Shown here piece by piece: positions 12,366-23,273 of a stretch of 64,000 nt of DNA. The stretch comes from Flammulina velutipes (lineage: Eukaryota; Basidiomycota; Agaricomycetes; Agaricales; Physalacriaceae), in assembly GCA_011800155.1 (NCBI GenBank), contig CM022375.1, forward strand, positions 2,480,001-2,544,000, written 5' to 3'. The notes under the pieces are model-generated. The model worked only from the letters and a program-made list of their open reading frames with translations. It made no database searches and was not told the origin of the DNA. Positions within the stretch are counted from its first letter, which is position 1. Every line of letters starts with the position of its first letter. The translations under genes were made by a program, and so were the position numbers.

Positions 12366-12760
12366 GTGGCTTTGATGGAGCAACTCCTGCCGCTCCTGCT
12401 CTCCCTGCGGACTCTCGAGGCCTTGGTGGTGGAAGTCTCAGACAGTCAACGGAACTGCCTAGAGAAAAACATCGTTATGGCGGAGTTCTTTCTAGTTTTC
12501 GCTGCCGAGTTTGACTTTCCGCCGTCGCTGAAGGTGCTTGATATTCAGATCACAGTAGAGATGGCGCCCCCACCCGGACCCACCGATGCCTACAACGCCA
12601 GGGAAAATTCGTCAACATGAGGTTGGTCAAGGTCATCGGCGCGCGCTCTCATCTTTTTAGATACTTCTCTCCTTTCTTGTACGCCCTGGACGATTGCGGG
12701 GTCTCACGCAGATGGAAGAAGACAAAGTGGGTTCAATGAAATTGGTGGGCCACATATGAA
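12366..12760 (+). pseudogene. Truncated F-box/LRR-like gene remnant
   Basis: The frame at 12366-12620 reads LLPLLLSLRTLEALVVEV, then AEFDFPPSLKVLDIQI. It aligns with the C-terminal part of the F-box gene ending at 50781 (LPFLHTLNTLETLELVI, AELTFLPSLKVLDVRV). After a frame change the match continues as GARSHLFRYFSPFL near 12640-12690 (intact counterpart ASRSHLLQSFTLSL). The F-box end and most of the repeat region are missing and the frame is broken, so this is a 3' relic lying between array copies 3 and 4. Confidence 0.7.
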
Positions 12761-12939
12761 CCATGAGGATGGTGGTACGTGTTCTAAACGCCTCCAGTAC
12801 TGGACACTGATGAGTGTCCCACGACGTCCCACAGTGCAGTTTCCGAAGCGAAGGAGAGGGGGTCTGAGCGCGTATCAAAGGATGGATCTGATGGAATACA
12901 TGTCTCACTAGACAAGAGAACTGTGTATAAACCGTACGT

Positions 12940-14172
12940 TTATACCTTCGTCTCTTCTTTAACGCGCTCTCTTTCCAACGAAGAGACACTGTCGTGAGTT
13001 TCTGTGTTCCTATCAATGTCTACATCGCTACTGGTGAGGGGCACAGGTCGTGCAAATTGGATACTCTCTTGCAGAGACTGCCCAGTTGTTCTCATATCTG
13101 GCACGGATGTTGACGTCCAGGAATAATTGGGACGTGCATGACCTGCAGAGACACGTGCAATTATGAGTGTCGGGGCAAGTACCTACCATGTATGAAAACC
13201 TCGTCAGTATCGTTTGGGGTGATAAGGAAGGTAGTACCGTTACAACAGTACACAACGAGTGGACATACAAATACCTCCCATCCCAAGTAGGTGAAAAGTA
13301 CGTGGCGTACACATTCATTCCAATCTGTATAAAGTAGATTGTCGTGTAAAGAATGGCAGATTCGACGAATATCTCCATAACGCCGCGGTACGTCTTGAGG
13401 GCTTTGACGAATCCACCGACACTGATAAGGCAGTAGATGATGGCGGCGGTACAGAAGATATTCGTAAATACTGTCGTCCCGAGAAAGATCATCTCCCTGG
13501 TAGAACGGAGGATCGGGGCTTTCCTCTCGGAGGCAGAGAAATCGAGGACAGTTTGAAGAATAAAAACGGCTAAATGATAATGGTGTATTGAGGATAGAAA
13601 CGGTGCACTGCGCAGAATACCACTGACCTATCCCGACAACAAGTGATAGTATTGGCGCGGTGATCACGATCCATCGTTGTCCATGAAGCGCCCAGCATCG
13701 CCATATCTATAAAAAGTCAGTTTCCAGTTTGAAACGGAAGGAATCCATACCATTACGATGTCTGCAGAAATCACAATGAGGAATGACACAATGCAGTTCG
13801 CCATGGCCAAAGGAAATGCTTCGACATAGGCAGTCATCTGGCCATTCCAGTCGGCATCTCCGTGGTGAATGAAAATATCGCTTATGGTTGCCCATCTGAT
13901 ACCTATTTTTGCAGCTCCAAGGAGCCACAAAACAGTGATAACGATAAAAGAACGGATTTGCGCCTTCTCAGTTCCTCGAGACACTGCAAAGTTCTCATTG
14001 GTAACGGAACTTTTATGAAAGATGAGAACGTACAAGTGAGATATAGGGCGACACAGTATACCACAGTATACATCCCATAGGCCATGATGAGAAGAATGTA
14101 TGAGTGAAGCAATGAGGTGACGAAGTCTTGAGTATCATTCTCCGTCATACCTAAGTCGGAAAGGACGCCCAT
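12940..14172 (-). CDS. 7-TM array protein, copy 4
   Basis: Exons 14172-14034, 13983-13751, 13706-13628, 13569-13238 and 13182-12940 give 341 residues. Exon 1 is 3 nt longer than in most copies (MGVLSD). It pairs with copy 5: both share ALHGQRW after TM3, PLAxANCIxSF in TM3 and a VF-I-QT segment in place of VAHIL at the start of TM5. Intron 4 ends at ATGGTAG, so the usual GVAPT becomes VLAPT. The tail is short and ends EEETKV-like (KEETKV). The promoter element reads CTTAAAG around 14215-14221, about 43 nt upstream. Confidence 0.86.
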
Positions 14173-15062
14173 AACAAGTGCGGTTTACAATGTCTATGAA
14201 GGATATGTCGTTGTCTTTAAGAAGCGCTCCGGTAATAATACACGTGGCTTACCGGATGGATGCATTCCTTCACTTGCCAGCATCCTGGAATGATCAAGCC
14301 CGTTAAAGCGATGCATTACCTTGCGGATGAAATCTTAGAAGAGTCCGGTGGATCCATCAACGCAGATGCATGGTGTCCTGAGCTGCGCTAAGATGATGAC
14401 GATGATTTGTTCCATCTCTACTCACTGAGCACAAGAAACACCTGCGCCACACATCAAATTACGACGTGTTTGTGCAGCGAAGTCTTAACGAGGTTGGCAT
14501 TACGCCCACTCGCCCGCACGGAGCACTGTCGCAGTATATGGTGAGTGCAAGGCGATCTGACAAATACGAATAAGTAGACTACATTCAACCTAGTCGAGAA
14601 GGAATCCGACCGCGTCTCACATCCAGTGATGTCATTGTTTTCAAGGCTTCTTGTTTCAATTGTCGAGCTACTTGTAACTGTAGCTTTGTGGTGCCAGGCA
14701 GTTCGGGAATGCGATCAAGGCTGATGAAGGGCGGTAGAATGTTAGGTGATCTTACAGAATACACAGCCGTTGAACGCTGAGATCATGGTCACTGTACCCT
14801 CACAGTCCACTCATCCACTCAAGCCCACAAGATTTGATTCACGCGTCACAGAAGTGTGCTTTGGGAGCCCCCTGACATCTCTGCGAGAAGCCTTAAGGTA
14901 CTGACAGTGTGCTTACAAAGTATCTCTTCGGAGGGGCGTCATACAGTGAAATTGCAGAAACGTACTAAGCAGATAGATTCACAGAGCGTTTAGAAGGACG
15001 TATGCTTTGTCGGGATTCGTATATCGCTACGTGGGCTGGGGATCATGTATGTATACTTTATC
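14173..15062. other. Intergenic, partly duplicated with 20.1-20.4 kb
   Basis: No gene. A TGCGCCACACATCAAATTACGA copy of the dispersed repeat lies at 14443-14465. Stretches at about 14443-14480 and 14833-14890 resemble 20075-20110 and 20288-20345 in the same order, so the DNA around copies 4/5 and copy 6 appears to descend from one duplicated block. Confidence 0.6.
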
Positions 15063-16297
15063 CTATGCCTTTGTCTCCTCTTTGAGTATGTGTTCTACTT
15101 CCAACGAAGATAAACTGTCCTCAGCTTGAGTGTTCCTCTCCGTATCTACAATGTTACTGTTGAACGTGATGGGTCGCGCAAATTGGATACTCCCCTGCAA
15201 AGACCGTATAGTTGACCTCATACGCGGCGTGGATGTAGATGACCAAGAATAATTGGGACGTGTATGACCTGCGGATACGCGAGCGATTATCAGTGTGGGG
15301 GCGACTGCCTGTGAGGGCCAGTTCGTCAGTATCGTTTGGGCGATAAGAGGAAAGGGACGTACCGTAATAACATTACATAAGGATTGGACATAGAAGTATC
15401 TCTCGTCCCACGTAGGTGAAAAGTAGGTGGCGTAGACATTCAGTCCGATTTGTATCAAGTAAATTGTCGTGTAGAGAATGGCGGACTCGATGAAGATCTC
15501 TAGGATGCCGCGGTACGTCTTGAGGGCTTTGGTCCATCCGCCGACACTGATAAGGCGGTAGATGATCGCGGCGGTACAGAAGATATTCGTAAACACAGTC
15601 ATCCCGAGAAAGATGATCTCCCAGGTAGAGCGGATGACCGGGGCTTTCCTTCCGGAGGGAGCGAAGTGGAGGATGGTTTGGATAACAAAAACGACTAAAT
15701 GAAGCTTTGAGAGTCAGAATTGATAAACGCAAAAGACCACTGACCTATCCCGACTGTAAACGACAGTATCGGTATGATAATCACGATCCATCGTTGTCCG
15801 TGGAGCGCCCAACACCGCCATATCTATCAAAAATGAGCTTTGACATCAGTAGGGATTAATACCTACATACCAATACGATATCCGCAAAAACCACAACGAA
15901 GAATGATATAATGCAGTTTGCTATAGCCAAAGGAAACGTTTCGACAAAGACGGTTATCTGACTCTCCCAACCGCCGTCTGGGTGACGAATGAAGACATTG
16001 TTTATGGTTGCCCATCTGATAGCTATCTGGACAGTGCAAAGTAGCCACATGACAGATATGAGGATGGAAGAACGGACTTGAGCCTTCTCCGTTCCTCGAG
16101 ATACTGTAAAGTGATCAATGGACCATGTTCGAGGAAATTCGATGGAAGCTGAGCGTACAGGTGAGATACAGGGCGATAAAGTAAATTACCGTATACATCC
16201 CATAGCCCATGATCTGAAGAATGTAAGAGTGAAGCAACGAGCTGATAAAATGCTCAGCTTCATTCTCTGACATACTCAAGTCGGCGAGGGCACCCAT
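15063..16297 (-). CDS. 7-TM array protein, copy 5
   Basis: Exons 16297-16159, 16103-15871, 15823-15745, 15694-15363 and 15308-15063 give 342 residues. It starts MGALADLSMSENEAE. The codon before intron 2 is TTG (Leu) instead of the usual ATG (Met). Copy 4 is its nearest relative by sequence and position. TM7 ends AVAPTLIIARVSAGHTRPN, and the tail ends LKEETKA. A CTTAAG sits at 16346-16351, 49 nt before the ATG, with a second CTTTAAAG much closer (16309-16316). Confidence 0.87.
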
Positions 16298-18046
16298 GGT
16301 AAGCGGGGCTTTAAAGCGTGGCAAAGAGAGTCTAGTAAGGATGCGCTTAAGAGTTGTGTCGGACGTTGTGCTTGTGCGGCTTACTGGGATGAGCGGAGCG
16401 ATTACTATTGACTCTCCATACCCTAACATATATTGATGACGGTCCGCATAGCGTTTTTTATAACGCGCTTCTCTATGTTTCGCTATTCAGTTAAAACAAA
16501 GAAAACCTTGAATGACCCCACACCGACGTGTCTTTTCCGATTGACGCGCCCTAAGATACTGAGAGGAACGAGGCGCGCCACACACCGGATCAAGCCGGAC
16601 TTTGTTTGGCAAATCAGCCTTTTGTCTTTTACCATGCTTCGAACAGCAGGTTTTACGCGCCATAGCGCTCCGAGCTAGCATGGATGTCAGGTCGCTCGTG
16701 AGATGCACGCATGCATATGTGTCTCAACTGCCACCGGTAAGCGTTAGAGCTATGTTTCGAGTAGAGCGTCCGACGTTGGTACTAGGTCCAGCGATAGATG
16801 GTCGAACAATACGCAATAATGGCCCTGTGTTCAACGTTCAGCTCCTACCATATTCTCCGCCGTTGAGGCCATATCGACGACGAGTAGAATACGCCTCGGT
16901 GCCGCTACCCCAAGCCCGTAATCCGCATCACATAGCTATTTTGGCTCAGTTGGAGACGCATCCTGGGCGTCCCGCGTAAGCTTTCCCCCACGATACGATT
17001 GCAAGGGACGCTTCCTCCTGGTCATGTACGCCTGCATTTGGACCTAAGTCTCTGGGTAGTCAGCAAGGAGATAGGCGTACTCCACATATCCCGGAGAGAA
17101 TGAACGATGCGCCTCATACGGAGCACTGGCGTGCGCTCTCTAATCCTCCGCCCTGGCCTTCCAGCCGATGACACGTGGTCTGGTTATATCTCTATCATGA
17201 TTGGTGAGCGCATTCTAGAGACGATGCATGAGCGCTCGAATTGACCCGCTCATGCTAGATCCCGTCTTATGTCTCGGACCTCATCATCTGAGGAAGCGGT
17301 TACATGCTTTCTGTTATGCTATCCTTCTACATGATGCGTGTTACTGGTTGACGCCATATGAGCTTGTGACGATTTCTTGCTCTCCAGCCCCGGGACCGTC
17401 TAAATTACGAATCTTGTGAACAAACTGATCACCGTATGACTACGAACTGGAACTACTGGTATAAACAAGTTGGCAGTTGGAGTTTGCCTAGCCTATAAGG
17501 TCAACTGACAGATAGGCGAACAGTCTCTCATTTGCCGCTGTTCGGATTGTGAGTCACCTTGGCGCGTATCACTGCTTAGCTGATCCACGAACAGACCAAA
17601 TCTGTGTCATGATCCTTGCATCCAGTAGTTCTATTCCTTCGGGTGTTAATCACTCGGGAAGTTAGATGTGCGCGCTAATCTATCTCGCCGAAGATGGCAT
17701 GATCCTGGATTTATGCGTACAGCTTTGGACACAGCCTTTTGATGTCCTCGAGAAGCTCAGTGTCCCATGCGCGACACGCTTTCACTCAATAGAAGATCGG
17801 TTGTCAGGATAATCAAGATGACGAACCTTCGTGGTGGGAAATGTCATTGAATCCGGGGTTTCCGCTAGTCACAGCAAAGAGCTGTCTGCTTCTTAACCGG
17901 GCATAACACATACCGGTATCGTTGATGCCACCAAGAACTATCACCTCGATCCGGTTGTTCATTTTCATGTCGATTCCAGTGGCCAATGACCTTATAAGAG
18001 GCGGGGTTCAAGGAAGTCATTCAAGGTCAGCCCATCTATACTCAGC
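16298..18046. other. Long intergenic stretch with dispersed repeat copy
   Basis: The best repeat copy of this window lies at 16575-16599 (GCGCCACACACCGGATCAAG, CCGG closing a hairpin), followed by TTTGTTTGGCAAA. The frame 16602-16979 has no recognisable domain. From 17.0 to 18.0 kb I see no gene. A TATA-like CTTATAAG lies near 17992, just upstream of the secreted-protein gene. Confidence 0.5.
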
Positions 18047-18406
18047 ATGAGGTTTTTCAACGTGCTCTTCGTACTCTTTCTCGCCGCTGGCGTCAATAGC
18101 ATTCCCATTGGTAAGTCCATATTTCACTTCGAATTTCGTCAATTGGCTGACTTTCGCTGTTAGTCCTTCCCGAGAAATTTATCACCCAAATCGCCCCCAG
18201 GACAACCAGAGCTCGAGAACGTGAGTGCTATCGATGTGTCTCTAGGACGCGCACACCTATGTACTCCTTCTATAGCCCCCCATACTCATGGTCGTGGTAT
18301 TCCTTCGGCCTTGCTGTCTACGGACGGGGACGATAAGGATTTTGCGAAGCGCTTCGACGCCCCGAAGCTTTCAGGATCCGCGAAGAATTTTACTTTGTCC
18401 GAGTGA
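18047..18406 (+). CDS. Small secreted protein 1 (83 aa)
   Basis: Three exons (18047-18110, 18164-18220, 18276-18406) with both introns in phase 1. The N-terminus MRFFNVLFVLFLAAGVNS is a clear signal peptide. The remaining 65 residues hold no cysteine; an AKR site (FAKRFDAP) could be cut by a Kex2-type protease, releasing a short C-terminal peptide. A TATA-like CTTATAAGAG lies about 50 nt upstream. Exon 2 is exactly 57 nt, as in the second small secreted gene at 23274, and both exon 2 products end in RE, so the two look like diverged paralogues. Function is unknown: an effector, hydrophilic peptide precursor or signalling peptide are all possible. Confidence 0.65.
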
Positions 18407-18624
18407 ATACAGCGACATATACTATACAATGAGTTTGACATGCTTTCCATCTCAATGAATGGTGGTACCATGAACCTCTGTCATCCCAGATTCCCAGGAA
18501 TGCCTAACGCCGCCGCAATCACCAACACAGACGTTGCTTGGATGTCTTTTCTATGGGACTTGGATAAGACATGACCACAATCACATTGGGCACCATTACA
18601 GTAAATCAGAGTTTGATCGTTATT

Positions 18625-19831
18625 CTAGTCTAAGTATGTGACAGCACTTTTCTCTATATCAATGTCGGTACTATCTGAACCATCGCGCACGGAGGCTCGT
18701 GTGAAATGCAGAGTCTCTGCAACAGATCGTACAGTGGTCTTCATACCAGGTAGGCTTTTGGATGCATTGGCCCAGGAATCGTCCGGCCGCGAGTGTCCGG
18801 CGGCGATTCTTGCGATGATCAACGTTGGGGCGACTCCCTAAATGTAACACGACAAGAGATATCAGCACGAGCTCTCTAGGCGAAAGACTGAATGGGTACC
18901 GTTATCACATTTGCCAAGGATTCGGGATAGTAGAAGCGTACATCCCACTCACTGGTGAAGTAGGTGGTGTAGACATCCAGTCCGATGTAAATGAGATAGA
19001 CCAAAGTGTATAGGATGGCAGACTCGACGATGATCTCCAACAGGCCGTGGTAAGTCTTCAAGGACTTGGTAAACCCGTTGACACTCATGACGCGGAAGAT
19101 GATGGCGACCGTGCAGAAGATGTTGGTAAATACAGTTGTCGCGAGGAATACGATCTTCCAGCTCGCCTGTGCGATCGGGATTCTCACTTCCGCGGAAGAG
19201 AATTGCACAACGGCTTTGAGAATATAAGCCACTAGCAGATACAAGGAATTTAGGGCATGCAACACGTTGAAAGTGGATGTGCTAACCTGTACCGACAGAC
19301 AACGATAATACAGGGAGAACAATGATGGTCCATCGTTCCCCATAGAGCCTATAACATCGCCAAACCTAAACATGGAGGAGTCAAGTTCCAGCTTGACCGC
19401 TGAATTTGTTGGCATACCATTATCGTGTCAGCAAATAACACACCAAGAAATGAGACGATAGTGGTAGTGACATCCAAGGCATATAATCCACCCAGGGCTG
19501 CCACCATCTCTGTCTCGCGACTCTCTGCATGGCGAATAAATGTATCGTCGAGTACCACCCATCGGACAATGACTCGGATACCGCAAAGGAGCCACATGAC
19601 GGTCATGAGAACGCGCGTATTCGGGCCCGCCCAGTCCCTCGAGATACTGCACCAAGTAATTAATAGCGTTGTAAATGAGGAGGTTGCCAACGTACAGGTC
19701 AGATACATGGCGACACAGTACATCGCGGTGTACATTCCGTAGGTCATGATTTCAAGGATGATAGAGTGCAGGAGTGAGCCAAGGATATACTCGGCATCGT
19801 TTTCTGTCATACCGAAGTCGGAAAGGGCCAT
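18625..19831 (-). pseudogene. 7-TM array copy 6, frame broken at start of exon 2
   Basis: Expected exons are 19831-19696, 19646-19418, 19365-19287, 19231-18900 and 18837-18625. Exon 2 is 229 nt, not 233: four bases are missing shortly after the conserved CTCGAGG, so normal splicing of intron 1 runs into a stop. Two escapes keep the frame: retaining the 49-nt intron, or using an upstream donor GTATCT (19706) that removes 60 nt and the end of TM1. Exons 3-5 are intact (VWRCYRLYGERW, FLATTVFTNIFC, APTLIIARIAAGHSRPDDSW), so the loss is recent or the odd splice form is used. The nearest relative is copy 8. CTTAAG lies at 19870-19875, 39 nt upstream. Confidence 0.7.
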
Positions 19832-21773
19832 GGTTGACGAGGATGTTGGTGCGAGGGATCACGAGTTTGCTTAAGAAGTGTTTCCCATTGGTGCGATTTA
19901 CCGGCTGGACGCCTTCCTTCGATGGAAAAGACACATCTTGACCGGAAACTCAGAAGAGCTCCGGCATATCTGTAGAATTAGAAGCGTGATTCCGCGCCTT
20001 CACATTAGCTGTTCAAACAACAAGAGTCATTTGTCCGAGAAGCGCTCACTGGTCAAACTAGCCCAAGAAGGATCTGCGCCACACATCAGATTACGATGGC
20101 CTTCTGTTTCCTTGTTTTCATTATGAAGGCTCGAATGGATCAGTAGAGATTATCCATACGGCACCTACGAAGTAGTGTGAGCACAAGCTGATCGGACATA
20201 CACATGATACAGGGATAGACGACGGCACAAATGCCAAAAGCGATCTTCCTGAATATACAGTGTTAGAACTTGGAATAAGCCGCACTGATTTACGCGTCAT
20301 CAGAAGTATGCGTTTGGAGTGTCAGGTATCAGCCTGACATCTCCGTGGGGCGCACAGAGGTGTTGTTGTACGCGCTTAAGAAGGGTCGTCGGAGCTAGAG
20401 TGAGTGCGCAAGGGTGACATTTACTGTCGCCGGGTGCGATTTCTGACAACAGAACGGTGATATCACCCCAGGTGTATTGTGAGTCAGGAAAGAAAATATG
20501 CGGCCGGGTGTACAGCGCGTCAAGACTCACCGCCCTGTGAACCAACGAGAGAGGGAGGTGTGGGATTGATTTGTGATGTCTGTTGAGACGAAACACGCAG
20601 GCGATGATAAAGGTAGCTTTATTATTGCGTATCGTACTGACAGAAAAGTTAGTCGTCCAAGTGATCCAGTCGCCACTAGAGATGCTTTCGTTAGTGGAAT
20701 GCATGAGTGGAATCAAGTGAGTCACGTACCCGTCACCATTCGACCCCTTGTGAAAAAAATTACAACACTATCGTTCGTTTGGCTCTCAGCAGATTCAGCT
20801 ATGCTGGTATTAGACATGATCAGTCGCTGTATTTCCAGCCAGAGGAGAAATAAGCATAGTCCGCCTTCAAGGTTTCAACGCAGACACGTTCGTGAATTGA
20901 TAGTCCTGAGGTAGAAATGGCTGGCGAGCCGGAGGAAGGACAAGGACGGCACGTACCACCTCAAGCATAAATCTGTTTGTGAGTTATCCAGTCAATAATT
21001 GTCTGTAGTTGTCCTAGAATGAGCTTTGCGCGTAGTCGTCGACGTCGTTTGAGCAGGCATTTGACATGGTGGTCTTGAAGAAGAGCCTTGCCAAACAAAT
21101 CAATACACCGGCTCGAGCCGTATTTGTGGCGTTGCGCGTCTTTCGGTCCTTTGGACATCATCCGTGAAAACAGACGCAACGCTTACTCGCTTGAGCCACA
21201 TACCTACTGTTGCTGACATTTTTTTTTGCGAGAAGAGTATCCCCTTTACGTACACGCGAGTCCAGCTTGCATTCTCCATCGTCGTGAGAAACCGTTCATT
21301 TCGCTGTTTGCGTAGAGCGACTATATGCTTCACGAGAACTTCTGGCCCCATTTTACGGTAGGGTTGAGCGGGTAAGCGTTGAACGTTGAACGTGGCGCGA
21401 GCTGTGAACACTTGCAGAGTCTCAGAGGACCATTCTCTTAGATTTTTCAAACAAGGTGGATAAAAGCAATCATTAATTACAAGACGCGCGAGCTCAAAAT
21501 ATAATCACCAACGCGGGAAGGTCGAAAGGGTGCGATGGGATCCTAAAGATACACTAGCCGATACCGACTGAAAAACTTCTGCTTCTGATACACCCCTCCT
21601 CCTCCACCACCTGCCAGAAGTCACAATGTGGACGCCGTTAGAAAGACGTATTGAATAGAAGGGCTGATATGTTTGTTATTCTGGTAAATATCGTCAACGA
21701 CCGAACACACGGGACGACGACAATGAAGACGTACTGTGATCATAATAATAAGAATAAGGATAGGCGAGTAGAT
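19832..21773. other. Long intergenic stretch
   Basis: It contains the copy 6 promoter and a TGCGCCACACATCAGATTACGA repeat copy at 20075-20096, inside the block that resembles 14.4-14.9 kb. Frames at 20300-20725, 20573-20914 and 21100-21450 overlap on opposite strands and show no domain, signal peptide or splice-consistent extension. No gene is supported. Confidence 0.5.
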
Positions 21774-21899
21774 TTAGGCGACGATGCAGCCAGTTCCGGT
21801 GCTTCCGCCTCCAGCCTCGTCAATAGTAACGACGGCCTCGATCTCTTCCTCCTTCTTCTCGGCGACGACGAAAGATGTAATCCACTGGAAGGAATCCAT
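21774..21899 (-). CDS. CaaX mating-pheromone precursor (B mating-type like)
   Basis: A single exon of 41 residues: MDSFQWITSFVVAEKKEEEI at the start and AGGGSTGTGCIVA at the end. It has all the marks of an Agaricomycete lipopeptide pheromone precursor: an MDSF start, an acidic middle, a two-residue charged cleavage motif (DE, after TI) and a C-terminal CaaX box (CIVA) for farnesylation, AAX removal and carboxymethylation. By family analogy the mature peptide would be about AGGGSTGTGC. An in-frame upstream extension exists, but MDSF fits the family start and lies 81 nt downstream of a strong TATA box. No STE3 receptor gene is seen in the window, so it may be a dispersed, non-mating-locus copy. 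Confidence 0.88.
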   Translation of the reverse strand: MDSFQWITSFVVAEKKEEEIEAVVTIDEAGGGSTGTGCIVA

Positions 21900-21979
21900 T
21901 GCAGTTGGTGTTATAAGTAGAGGGTTGTTGGTTTGGTAAAGTGAGAGGTGCTGGTTGAGTATCCGGGAAGACCTGCAGC

Positions 21980-21986
21980 TTTTATA
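21980..21986 (-). promoter_or_regulatory. TATA box of the pheromone gene
   Basis: The gene strand reads GGTATAAAAGC here, 81 nt before the ATG at 21899. Further up, at 22057-22063, the gene strand reads ACAAAGG, the core bound by HMG-box factors that control pheromone genes in other basidiomycetes. A single 7-mer match, so that site is speculative. Confidence 0.6.
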
Positions 21987-23273
21987 CCTCTTCCCCCAAG
22001 CAATTTCACTGTCGCTCTTATTGTCCTGGGCCCGTCGATGCCAAGGCATGTTGCCACCTTTGTCGAGTGAGACACGGGCATCACAATAAACTGTCTCCCC
22101 GAAAGAGGGTTCAACAAAGTATTACAAAAAATGACGGAGCTTACTAAGTTCGATCAACAAGAACGGAACGCTCTACGCCACAAAAGATGTTACTGCTCTG
22201 GTGCAGAGCTTTCCAATAACGGATCAATGCTTATTGTTTTACCGTCAATTTTTTAATCGATTGAACGTGATGAATGTTAGTCGATCAACAGATAACCGTA
22301 CGGACTCGGATGTACTCTATTGTCTTCGAGCTGACTGCTATTGGGATTTTCAGGACGAATACGGAGCATGCCACCTAGTCGTCCTCTTCAAGAGACAATA
22401 AATGGTTACTGAGACTAACGAGCACAAACTCGGACGGAGGTCGGTTGGGGCTTGGTACCGTGTCTCCGGTAAGCCCACTTCCAACCACCGGGCCATTTAT
22501 CAAGTATCCCGGGCGGAAATGGAAGTCTCTTTGTCATCGGCTACGAGTGAAATGCCGGGGTATGTGTATGACGATAGTAAAGCAACGGCGATGCATGCTT
22601 GTACGTGTCCGACTGATTAAGATGCGCCACACATGTAGCTAATTATGACAAAGAACAGGGAACTCAGAATTTTCCCATCAATAGGTGATAGAACATTAAC
22701 GGCGACTCTAATGCTGTAAATGAGCCATATGACGGCTATGAGAGGATGCCGATGACAAAGACGAGGAAGTTGACGGAATTTCCGATAATCAAAAGTGCCA
22801 TCTCCCGACGTTTCTGTTGTTACAATTAGCTTCTTGAAGATGAGTTTTGAAGCACCGTTTGAGCTCAGGTCTACGTGATTCTAGCAGATATTTGATCTCA
22901 ACTACAGAACACCAGGGCAAGCCATTGACCACTGAGATGATTGAACAACAAACGGAGTGTCAACATCCATCCGACAGCAAGACGTTGAGCTTCTCCTGAT
23001 TGTAGCTATGGACTAATGATAGTAGTGGTGGGTACTATACGACGACCTACGCTGGCTTCGCGCAAATGCCCAGAAGAACTTTGATACTTCGTCAATGTGC
23101 ACGGTCTCGCGGGTCAATATGCTACCACAGCTGTACAGAGATAATACCTCATATCAATAGCCAATGCATACCATCTTACAGGCCCATCTTGATTAGTCAC
23201 AGTGGGATTGGTGCCATAAAAGCCACTAGCAAAGAGGTACTAAGACCAACTGCTACTACCGTCGTTACTCATC
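21987..23273. other. Intergenic with possible membrane-protein relic
   Basis: A TGCGCCACAC repeat core lies at 22623-22632. On the minus strand at about 22735-22805 a stretch reads MALLIIGNSVNFLVFVIGIL, hydrophobic like a transmembrane segment, then breaks at a stop. This looks like a fragment of a multi-pass membrane protein, with no intact gene around it. Confidence 0.35.

Noticed and set aside
19832..21773. Frames at 20300-20725 and 21100-21450
   Set aside because: No recognisable motif and no matching exon structure; left as intergenic.
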